Positions 10,001 to 15,037 of a stretch of 46,163 nucleotides of DNA are shown one piece after another (position 1 is the stretch's first letter; each line of letters starts with the position of its first letter). Source of the DNA: Bacteroides ovatus (GTDB taxonomy: Bacteria > Bacteroidota > Bacteroidia > Bacteroidales > Bacteroidaceae). The translations under genes were made by a program, and so were the position numbers. The notes beneath the pieces were generated by a model, which made no database searches, was not told the origin of the DNA, and saw nothing but the letters and a program-made list of their open reading frames with translations. Location: assembly GCA_030844565.1 (NCBI GenBank), contig JAUUNK010000019.1:1-46163 (forward strand), written 5' to 3'.

Positions 10001-10204
10001 TCCAGTACAATAATCTACCGGATAGGATTGGTTTCTTTCCATCGAAGATGCTTCCGGAGAAATAGGCACAATGCGCGGTACATCCAAGTTAATCTCATGC
10101 GCCTGCTGTCCATACGCACCCATTAATGGAAGAGAGGTTAATACTAACAGATGCAGTAGCATTTTAAATATTCTTTTTTTATAATGTGTATATAAAGTAC
10201 TCAT
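7067..10204 (-). CDS. Exported RHS/YD-repeat family protein (partner half)
   Basis: This protein is about 1045 aa from the ATG at 10204. That start gives a basic N-region (YKKRIFK), a hydrophobic core (MLLHLLVLTSLPLMGAYG) and thus a credible signal peptide. The frame also has an ATG at 10258, but that one sits hard against a GC-rich hairpin; the ATG at 10162 is possible too. The N-terminal part (GIPDITIPLYEI, TIPITLSYHASG, RSGLAGTGWTLN) is the pattern of Bacteroidetes proteins that precede RHS proteins. Near the C-terminus lie YD-like repeats (YDGHDNVAEIKGKDG, ITFLWGYQNRFPVAKI, TTYEYEPLKGVTTITDPN). It ends 42 bp before the next RHS gene, with no core or toxin tail of its own. I infer that it forms part of a two-piece extracellular RHS shell. 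Confidence 0.85.
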   Translation of the reverse strand: MSTLYTHYKKRIFKMLLHLLVLTSLPLMGAYGQQAHEINLDVPRIVPISPEASSMERNQSYPVDYCTGIPDITIPLYEIVAGEVTIPITLSYHASGLKPKERSGLAGTGWTLNLEPSIMREIKGIADDDQYGWFYNRHQSPPDDKAERFRYYTNKVDNSSDTQPDKFIYKLPHSGGGGYFLEPFVSLTTIPRTNDRVYFHYGSMDATDANGIQYLFDGVHEKAGDYITRWLCTSIRSPRHTNPLVTFEYTTTRSRMHPNAYFNLDGRVIINHVEKPHPYVILTKQQSANCRHYRVEPEPGGSDLWSTKLTDVSESVAGVYYPPIVSYINEFAVESRLEKVHFFGNTLSVSYAETGSSLTHSDVYKKMEVTDLKGNIVRTIEFFITPYNSNTSLTCLDSVRISAPNVEKKVYAFCYKKSNEVPSIYTTAVDHWGFCNGADRQNGNEVTVPSFRQVSYLPLGNLSQRKALLEYSGVNREPDAEWTQMGILTKIIDPQGIQTNFTYEGNCGAFRDNNHVDGYEDYLHPVGGVRVKSIEVYDSHTNERIIKNYQYGLTKLNHDDYEPIWGGGAIKHIVSERDYCSSMSAYYKDNYGTSSWFEHMITYVSMPQSNITFSNGSAVMYNIVREEIYGKNMDCIRTDYYYHVNAHLFEDVLHWNGNDNIVKKFLYTEPEKEVWKIFRHSPYHPQEPSDDLLRHFLSSGQYNGLIARKDCFEAGELVSRTDYSYDRIGTSSDVFVYLPVRKLQVDMEIYLKEPSDLSNKEIFALSNYYEPQDEDDELQTTFFLDNNLFYILDKETNIEYFKVDNRKDSLVTEKRYTYDTYSYGYDYSMEPKKIEIKNSDGNWIAEEYDYLYRFPAILSYHKRSEGDRSMESRILFREETCFPQRIQSRTDRQADYCDEVIYTAYDGHDNVAEIKGKDGTPITFLWGYQNRFPVAKIENATRDEVLQGMGYSVTNTNVLDSWSGFVQPTDDIWNKIYSLRNNLPNARVTTYEYEPLKGVTTITDPNNVVTHFEYDYYKRLTDSYYLNPDLQKVMLQRNIYHFEKP

Positions 10205-10258
10205 AACCAATAATATTAAGATAAAACATTTTAGTAAAATAAATAATCCCTTAATCAT

Positions 10259-10293
10259 CCCCCGGGGGAAAATGCTTATATTTCCACCGGGGG
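10259..10293 (-). terminator. GC-rich hairpin between smalltalk gene and RHS operon (possible attenuator)
   Basis: Bases 10259-10271 (CCCCCGGGGGAAA) pair with 10281-10293 (TTTCCACCGGGGG) over 13 bp with one mismatch and a 9-nt loop. It lies 20 bp after the smalltalk stop and just before the first in-frame ATG of the RHS gene. No uninterrupted U-run follows on the minus strand; the next bases are AU-rich (ATTATTTATTTTAC). It could be a leaky terminator that lowers RHS expression relative to the peptide, an mRNA stabiliser, or a translation block. Confidence 0.5.
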
Positions 10294-10312
10294 ATTGAAT
10301 TAAACTCTCATG

Positions 10313-10408
10313 TTACAAGTTCATAGAACCACCACCCAGCGCTCCCAATATGGCGGAAGCTACCGCAATAATCACTTTCAAAATTGTATCCCAAACTTTT
10401 CCTTTCAT
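10313..10408 (-). CDS. Smalltalk-family micropeptide (31 aa)
   Basis: A 31-residue ORF begins MKGKVWDTILKVIIAVAS and ends in a Gly-rich tail GALGGGSMNL. This is the pattern I know from the Bacteroidales 'smalltalk' family: a basic N-terminus with VWD, one amphipathic or membrane-spanning helix, then a small-residue tail. An AAGGAGA sequence 10 bp before the ATG is unusually Shine-Dalgarno-like for this genome. A strong -33/-7 promoter lies about 115 bp upstream (10524-10552). Family function is unknown to me. The peptide heads the RHS operon here, with a hairpin between. It is too short for most gene finders, so its presence should be checked in related loci. Confidence 0.8.
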   Translation of the reverse strand: MKGKVWDTILKVIIAVASAILGALGGGSMNL

Positions 10409-10523
10409 AACTTTAGTCTCCTTGTAATTAATAGTTAGTAAATAGATATTTTAAAAAGTACGCGCGTGCTTATTTAAGTCACATAATCTCTATTTTTTTG
10501 CGTAGACTAGCTGTCTAACGATG

Positions 10524-10552
10524 CAAATATACTAACTATTTTATAAATTCAA
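10524..10552 (-). promoter_or_regulatory. Bacteroides-type promoter for the smalltalk-RHS operon
   Basis: On the minus strand a TTG at 10552-10550 is followed after 18 bp by TATATTTG (10531-10524), matching the -33 TTG and -7 TAnnTTTG elements. The predicted start of transcription gives a leader of about 110 nt before the smalltalk ATG. The -7 box lies inside one arm of a 13-bp inverted repeat. Confidence 0.75.
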
Positions 10553-10582
10553 TTAATACCCCTAACAAAAGTTAGTATATTT
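10525..10582. repeat. 13-bp perfect inverted repeat around the RHS-operon promoter
   Basis: AAATATACTAACT (10525-10537) and AGTTAGTATATTT (10570-10582) are exact reverse complements, 32 bp apart. Each arm contains a TATATTT element, so each strand has a potential -7 box facing away from the centre. This may be an operator pair, a divergent promoter, or a very short invertible element. Confidence 0.7.
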
Positions 10583-10867
10583 ACATCATTTAACCAACCA
10601 ACAAACACCTCTCAAACATTTCATATCTTTTGTCCTTTGTTTCTTATATATGCCGCTATCTTATTTAGCATGTCACATCCTCATTATTCCACTATTATTC
10701 AGCTGTTTTATATACTATTTCATTTATATTTCACCCAAGCCCCGGCAACCAATAGTTAGTAATATCATTCCCCATCTTCCATAATGATAACGTATCATTT
10801 CATGAATAAAGGAATCTAAGTATCACGCAACTTTTTTCATCAAATACCAGGTTTTTATCTTCTTTTT

Positions 10868-10953
10868 GGGATAGTGTAGCTATACAGGCGGGATAGTGTA
10901 GCCATAAAGACAGGATAGCTACACCATCCTTCCCTTATGGTGTAGCTATCCTG
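10868..10953. repeat. Cluster of GGATAGTGTAGC repeats with a 17-bp perfect hairpin
   Basis: Two direct copies of GGGATAGTGTAGC(T/C)AT start at 10868 and 10890. They are followed by an exact inverted pair: CAGGATAGCTACACCAT (10911-10927) and ATGGTGTAGCTATCCTG (10937-10953), with a 9-nt loop. The same core thus occurs four times in 86 bp, three times in one orientation and once inverted. No U-run follows on either strand, so it is not a standard terminator. It resembles small REP/BIME-like intergenic repeats. Confidence 0.8.
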
Positions 10954-11593
10954 AAAAAAGGAGATTAACCAAATTTATCGAGAGCGTTTCTTTCTGTGAT
11001 ACATATAAGATATTTTCAACCTCTTTTTTTGCTTTGCTACAGTACAAAGTAGTTCTCTTTTGATTTTATTCCATTCTCAGAGGTTTAAGAATTACCTTAA
11101 AGAGTGGATTATCGGTTATAAACAAACTTCCAGAAAAGAAAAAAGGAATAATCCAAGTTTTTAGGCACTAGATAAGCAGATAGACGAACATTTTGCATCT
11201 TCGTTACAACTATACTTTTTCATTCATCCGGAACATAAATACTTCATTTTATCCGTCAAAAGCTCTTCATTCTCCAACTAGTGGAAGCCATTCTGCCAAA
11301 TAGAAGATACTAATTGCTATCACTAAAAGAATTATTTTCAGAAAAACAGATGCTTCTGCAGGTTTCCGACAAGTGAAATCTCCTCTTTTCGTCTAAACTA
11401 AAAAAGAGAAATTGTAATCTTTACACATCACAATAAAGCCTTTTTCTGTAAAAATTCATCCAGCCAATAGCAAAAAGAATACAAACTACCAGGCCCTTTT
11501 CTCCGTTCTGTCTATTTATTCACTTAATATGCAATAAAGATAAAAGGGAGTAAATTTCCCACCGACGGATGCGCAGTTTATATAAATAAAAAC

Positions 11594-11601
11594 TATCTTT
11601 G
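11594..11601 (+). promoter_or_regulatory. -7 box of the 2-oxoacid:ferredoxin oxidoreductase operon
   Basis: TATCTTTG matches the Bacteroides -7 consensus exactly and lies 28 bp before the ATG of the TPR gene. The -33 element is weak (TTT near 11577). Genes from 11630 to 14848 run in the same direction from it. Confidence 0.7.
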
Positions 11602-11629
11602 CGACTGAGAATCCCGAAAAACAAAGAAA

Positions 11630-11914
11630 ATGGAGCAGATAGACTACCTCAAAAAGCTTATTAACCAGGGAGATGTGGACGAAGCCATCGGGCAACTCGA
11701 CCGACTCCTCGGGGAGAGTTCCACCAGCGAAGGGAAGAAAGACGTCTTATATTATTTACGGGGGAATGCTTACAGAAAAAAAGGCGACTGGCAACAAGCT
11801 TTGAACAACTACCAATATGCCATTGACCTCAACCCCGAAAGTCCTGCCAAACAGGCTAGAACCATGGTAATAGACATCCTCAACTTTTACCACAAAGACA
11901 TGTATAATCAGTAA
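11630..11914 (+). CDS. Small TPR-repeat protein
   Basis: This is a 94-aa cytoplasmic protein with no signal peptide. One clear tetratricopeptide repeat lies at about 38-71 (LYYLRGNAYRKKGDWQQA, then YQYAIDLNP); the N-terminal 30 residues (YLKKLINQGDVDEAIGQLDRLL) form a likely second, degenerate repeat. Such helical-hairpin scaffolds bind partner proteins. It is the first gene after the promoter and ends 24 bp before the ferredoxin subunit, so it is probably co-transcribed with the oxidoreductase. A role in assembly or stability of that complex is plausible but inferred from position only. Confidence 0.85.
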   Translation: MEQIDYLKKLINQGDVDEAIGQLDRLLGESSTSEGKKDVLYYLRGNAYRKKGDWQQALNNYQYAIDLNPESPAKQARTMVIDILNFYHKDMYNQ

Positions 11915-11938
11915 AACGTAATAAAATAAACAAAGATT

Positions 11939-12166
11939 ATGGCAAAGATTAAAGGAGCAATCGTAGTAGACACCGAGCGTTGCAAGGGATGTAACTTGTG
12001 CGTGGTGGCATGTCCGCTCGATGTAATCTCCCTCCACAAAGAAGTAAACATGAAAGGCTACAATTATGCCTACCAAGTAAAAGAAGATACCTGCAACGGG
12101 TGTAGCTCTTGCGCTACGGTTTGCCCGGACGGATGTATCTCAGTGTATAAAGTAAAAGTAGAATAA
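11939..12166 (+). CDS. 2-oxoacid:ferredoxin oxidoreductase, delta (4Fe-4S ferredoxin) subunit
   Basis: This 75-aa protein has two full cluster motifs: CKGCNLCVVACP at about 18-29 and CNGCSSCATVCP at about 52-63. It can therefore carry two [4Fe-4S] clusters that pass electrons from the TPP-bearing core to external ferredoxin. In the four-subunit KOR/VOR enzymes this small polypeptide is the delta subunit (KorD/VorD). It starts 24 bp after the TPR gene and ends 11 bp before the alpha subunit, consistent with one operon. Substrate class (2-oxoglutarate or branched-chain 2-oxoacids) cannot be told from this subunit. Confidence 0.92.
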   Translation: MAKIKGAIVVDTERCKGCNLCVVACPLDVISLHKEVNMKGYNYAYQVKEDTCNGCSSCATVCPDGCISVYKVKVE

Positions 12167-12177
12167 AAGAAAAGAAT

Positions 12178-13254
12178 ATGGCAGAAGAAGTTGTACTTAT
12201 GAAAGGAAACGAAGCCATCGCCCACGCAGCTATTCGCTGCGGTGCAGATGGGTACTTCGGTTATCCTATTACTCCCCAGTCAGAAATATTGGAAACACTG
12301 GCTGAACTGAAACCTTGGGAAACCACCGGTATGGTAGTGCTCCAGGCAGAGAGCGAAGTTGCCGCCATCAACATGGTATACGGAGGTGCCGGAAGCGGTA
12401 AAATGGTAATGACCTCCTCATCCAGCCCCGGTGTCAGCCTCAAGCAGGAAGGAATTTCTTATCTGGCAGGAGCCGAGCTGCCTTGCTTAGTGGTCAATGT
12501 GATGCGAGGTGGTCCTGGACTGGGAACCATCCAGCCCAGCCAAGCAGACTATTTCCAAACTGTTAAAGGAGGAGGACATGGCGACTACCGTCTGATTGCG
12601 CTTGCCCCGGCTTCAGTTCAGGAAATGGCAGATTTCGTGGGACTTGCTTTTGAATTGGCTTTTAAATATCGTAACCCGGCTATCATCCTAGCAGACGGAG
12701 TTATCGGACAGATGATGGAAAAGGTAGTACTTCCGCCTGTGAAGCCACGCCGCACAGATGCTGAAGTCATTGCACAATGCCCATGGGCTACCACCGGAAG
12801 AACCAAAGACCGTAAACCGAACATCATCACTTCGCTCGAACTGAAACCGGAAGCAATGGAAGAAAACAACCTCCGTTTTCAGGCTAAATACCGTCAAATA
12901 GAAGAAAATGAAGTGCGTTTCGAAGAGATCAACTGCGAAGATGCCGAATACCTGATTGTTGCGTTCGGATCCATGGCACGCATCGGTCAAAAGGCTATGG
13001 AACTGGCTCGCGAAAAAGGTATTAAAGTAGGTATCCTCCGTCCTATCACTCTCTGGCCCTTCCCGACAAAAGCAATTGCCTCTTATGCGGACAAGGTGAA
13101 AGGCATGCTCGTCACCGAACTTAATGCCGGACAAATGGTAGAAGATGTGCGTCTGGCTGTCAACGGCAAAGTAAAAGTGGAACACTTCGGACGCCTCGGC
13201 GGCATCGTGCCCGATCCGGATGAGATTGTGGAAGCAGTGGAAAGAATCATGTAA
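12178..13254 (+). CDS. vorB: 2-oxoacid:ferredoxin oxidoreductase, alpha subunit (VorB/KorA type)
   Basis: At 358 aa the protein has the usual size of the separate alpha subunit. Its N-terminal part (about 1-190) is the pyrimidine-binding TPP domain: MKGNEAIAHAAIRCGADGYFGYPITPQSEI, then TSSSSPGVSLKQEG and QADYFQTVKGGGHGDYR. The C-terminal part (about 245-358) is the transketolase C-terminal-like domain with AFGSMARI, LRPITLWPFP and ELNAGQMVEDV. The enzyme makes acyl-CoA and CO2 from a 2-oxoacid and CoA, giving electrons to ferredoxin; it is cytoplasmic and oxygen-sensitive. Relatives in Bacteroides are usually called VorB (2-oxoisovalerate), so I use that symbol tentatively; KorA is the alternative. 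Confidence 0.88.
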   Translation: MAEEVVLMKGNEAIAHAAIRCGADGYFGYPITPQSEILETLAELKPWETTGMVVLQAESEVAAINMVYGGAGSGKMVMTSSSSPGVSLKQEGISYLAGAELPCLVVNVMRGGPGLGTIQPSQADYFQTVKGGGHGDYRLIALAPASVQEMADFVGLAFELAFKYRNPAIILADGVIGQMMEKVVLPPVKPRRTDAEVIAQCPWATTGRTKDRKPNIITSLELKPEAMEENNLRFQAKYRQIEENEVRFEEINCEDAEYLIVAFGSMARIGQKAMELAREKGIKVGILRPITLWPFPTKAIASYADKVKGMLVTELNAGQMVEDVRLAVNGKVKVEHFGRLGGIVPDPDEIVEAVERIM

Positions 13255-13304
13255 TACATGCAAACGCATACATACATTATATTACAATCAACCGAGAATT
13301 ATTT

Positions 13305-13478
13305 ATGAACCCCGATAAAATAAGAAACATACTGAACATCCTCTTTCTGATACTCGCCTTGGCGGCTATTATCACCTACTTTGTGGCAAAGAACGACTTC
13401 AAGATGTTCCTCTACGTGTGCGGCGCGGCAATTTTTGTCAAGCTGATGGAGTTTTTTATACGATTCACCAATAGATAA
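13305..13478 (+). CDS. Small two-helix membrane protein inside the oxidoreductase operon
   Basis: A 57-aa ORF begins MNPDKIRNILNILFLILALA and ends MEFFIRFTNR. It has two predicted membrane helices: about 9-26 (ILNILFLILALAAIITYF) and about 33-50 (KMFLYVCGAAIFVKLMEF), joined by a short charged turn (AKND). It sits between the alpha and beta subunits, 50 bp after the first and 38 bp before the second, on the same strand. The open frame, strong hydrophobic pattern and tight fit suggest a real gene. I do not recognise the family. It could tether the oxidoreductase to the membrane, or be an unrelated passenger. Confidence 0.7.
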   Translation: MNPDKIRNILNILFLILALAAIITYFVAKNDFKMFLYVCGAAIFVKLMEFFIRFTNR

Positions 13479-13516
13479 GGGGCATCATCCCCTCGTCAAG
13501 AAAAAAGAGACATGTT

Positions 13517-14278
13517 ATGACGAAAGAAGAAATAATTAAACCTGAGAATCTGGTTTACAAGAAACCGACCCTGATGAATGACAATCCCATGCATTACTGT
13601 CCGGGATGTAGCCACGGTGTAGTCCATAAACTCATCGCCGAGGTCATTGAAGAAATGGGAATGGAAGACAAAGCTATCGGCATCTCCCCTGTAGGTTGTG
13701 CTGTATTCATCTATAACTATTTAGACATTGACTGGCAAGAAGCAGCTCACGGACGTGCTCCCGCACTAGCCACTGCTATTAAACGTTTGTGGCGCGACCG
13801 TCTGGTATTTACTTACCAAGGAGATGGTGACTTGGCATGTATCGGGACGGCTGAAACTATCCATGCATTGAACCGCGGCGAAAACATCACCATTATATTT
13901 ATTAATAATGCTATCTATGGTATGACCGGAGGACAGATGGCACCGACCACCCTCGTGGGAATGAAAACATCCACTTGTCCCTACGGACGGGATGTGGCTC
14001 TTCATGGCTATCCGCTGCACATTACCGAAATAGCTGCCCAACTGGAAGGTACAGCCTACGTCACCCGCCAATCGGTAGAAACGGTTCCAGCTATCCGCAA
14101 GGCAAAGAAAGCTATTCGGAAAGCATTCGAAAATTCTATGAGCGGCAAGGGTTCCAACCTGGTGGAAATCGTATCTACCTGTAACTCTGGATGGAAGATG
14201 TCACCTGAAAAAGCAAACCAATGGATGCAAGAACACATGTTCCCCTTCTATCCTCTGGGAGACTTAAAAGATAAATAA
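13517..14278 (+). CDS. 2-oxoacid:ferredoxin oxidoreductase, beta (TPP-binding) subunit
   Basis: This 253-aa protein is the C-terminal TPP-binding subunit of a KOR/VOR enzyme. MHYCPGCSHGVVHKL near the N-terminus is the conserved start of the beta subunit. QGDGDLACIGTAETIHALNRG, followed by INNAIYGMTGGQMAPTT, is the GDG-N motif that binds the Mg2+ and diphosphate of TPP. A later CNSGWKMSP segment is typical near the end. It pairs with the alpha subunit to complete the active site. The gene lies between the 57-aa membrane protein and the gamma subunit, 21 bp before the latter. Length and motifs are normal for the family. Confidence 0.92.
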   Translation: MTKEEIIKPENLVYKKPTLMNDNPMHYCPGCSHGVVHKLIAEVIEEMGMEDKAIGISPVGCAVFIYNYLDIDWQEAAHGRAPALATAIKRLWRDRLVFTYQGDGDLACIGTAETIHALNRGENITIIFINNAIYGMTGGQMAPTTLVGMKTSTCPYGRDVALHGYPLHITEIAAQLEGTAYVTRQSVETVPAIRKAKKAIRKAFENSMSGKGSNLVEIVSTCNSGWKMSPEKANQWMQEHMFPFYPLGDLKDK

Positions 14279-14299
14279 AGCATAAAGTATTTAACAACA

Positions 14300-14848
14300 A
14301 TGAAAGAAGAAATAATCATAGCAGGATTTGGTGGACAAGGCGTATTGTCTATGGGAAAGATTCTAGCCTACTCCGGACTGATGGAAGGTAAAGAAGTAAG
14401 CTGGATGCCAGCCTACGGACCCGAACAACGAGGAGGGACTGCCAACGTAACTGTTATTGTAAGCGATGACAAAATATCATCCCCTATCCTTAGTAAGTAT
14501 GACACGGCTATTATTCTTAACCAGCCTTCGCTGGAAAAGTTTGAAAGCAAAGTAAAACCCGGTGGTATCCTGATTTATGACGGATATGGTATCATCCATC
14601 CGCCTACGCGCAAGGATATTAAAGTATATCGCATTGACGCCATGGACGCTGCCAACGAAATGAATAACGCGAAAGCATTTAACATGATTGTGCTCGGCGG
14701 GTTGTTAAAACTTCGCCCGATTGTAACACTGGAAAATGTAATTCGCGGACTCAAAAAGACTTTACCTGAACGACACCACCACCTCATCCCTATGAACGAA
14801 GAGGCTATTCGCAGGGGGATGGAACTTATTAGGGAAGTGGAGAGTTGA
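14300..14848 (+). CDS. 2-oxoacid:ferredoxin oxidoreductase, gamma subunit
   Basis: This 182-aa protein matches the gamma/catalytic-domain family: the N-terminal IIIAGFGGQGVLSMGKILAYSG glycine-rich loop, then MPAYGPEQRGGTANVTVIVSD, which is almost invariant in KorC/VorC. The domain binds CoA in related pyruvate:ferredoxin enzymes. It completes the delta-alpha-beta-gamma set in this operon. After its stop comes a simple-repeat spacer and the porin promoter, so this is probably the last gene of the transcript. No terminator hairpin is obvious directly behind it. Confidence 0.93.
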   Translation: MKEEIIIAGFGGQGVLSMGKILAYSGLMEGKEVSWMPAYGPEQRGGTANVTVIVSDDKISSPILSKYDTAIILNQPSLEKFESKVKPGGILIYDGYGIIHPPTRKDIKVYRIDAMDAANEMNNAKAFNMIVLGGLLKLRPIVTLENVIRGLKKTLPERHHHLIPMNEEAIRRGMELIREVES

Positions 14849-14958
14849 GAGTGGAGAGGTAAAAGGGGGAAGAAAGAGTTGAAAATTGGCGACGGCAAGG
14901 AAGAAGGATTGAGGGTTGATAAGTGATGAGAAAGACAAAATAACGCATACATACGTTA

Positions 14959-14992
14959 AATTGTCAATTGTCAATTATCAATTGTCAATTGG
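14959..14992. repeat. Short repeat of the TTGTCAA heptamer
   Basis: AATTGTCAATTGTCAATTATCAATTGTCAATT is built from TTGTCAA units, one carrying an A for a G. The unit overlaps its own neighbours through AATT, and the block is partly palindromic. It sits in a spacer just upstream of the porin promoter. Similar short repeats are, as far as I recall, common between genes in Bacteroides. Confidence 0.75.
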
Positions 14993-14997
14993 ATACA

Positions 14998-15028
14998 TTG
15001 CCAGTTGCCAATTTTTCGTTTATCTTTG
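14998..15028 (+). promoter_or_regulatory. Promoter directly in front of the porin gene
   Basis: TTG (14998-15000), 20 bp, then TATCTTTG (15021-15028) fits the Bacteroides -33/-7 consensus. The porin ATG preferred here is at 15038, only nine bases after the -7 box. Transcription would therefore start within a few bases of the start codon. Confidence 0.7.
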
Positions 15029-15037
15029 CGCCTAATT

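Larger units (their letters stand above)
10409..11593. other. Long non-coding region upstream of RHS operon
   Basis: I find no convincing gene in this 1.2 kb. It holds the RHS-operon promoter, a 13-bp inverted repeat around it, and a cluster of GGATAGTGTAGC palindromes at 10868-10953. Several copies of an AGTTAGTA motif occur (near 10433, 10531, 10570 and 10751). Two short open stretches on the plus strand, around 11005-11165 and 11165-11280, lack a start codon and a recognisable product, and are at best remnants of a decayed gene. The right part (11290-11590) shows nothing but AT-rich sequence up to the promoter at 11594. Confidence 0.5.

Noticed and set aside
10525..10582. Classical invertible promoter (inverton)
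   Set aside because: The inverted repeat fits in form, but the 32-bp spacer is much shorter than known Bacteroides invertons and the promoter boxes lie in the arms. No recombinase gene is near. Kept as an operator-type finding.
10911..10953. Intrinsic terminator call for the 17-bp hairpin
   Set aside because: No T-run follows on either strand and no gene ends nearby, so I class it as a repeat.
11005..11280. Two short open plus-strand stretches in the 10.4-11.6 kb gap
   Set aside because: Neither has a start codon or a recognisable motif, and stops separate them; chance or very old remnants.
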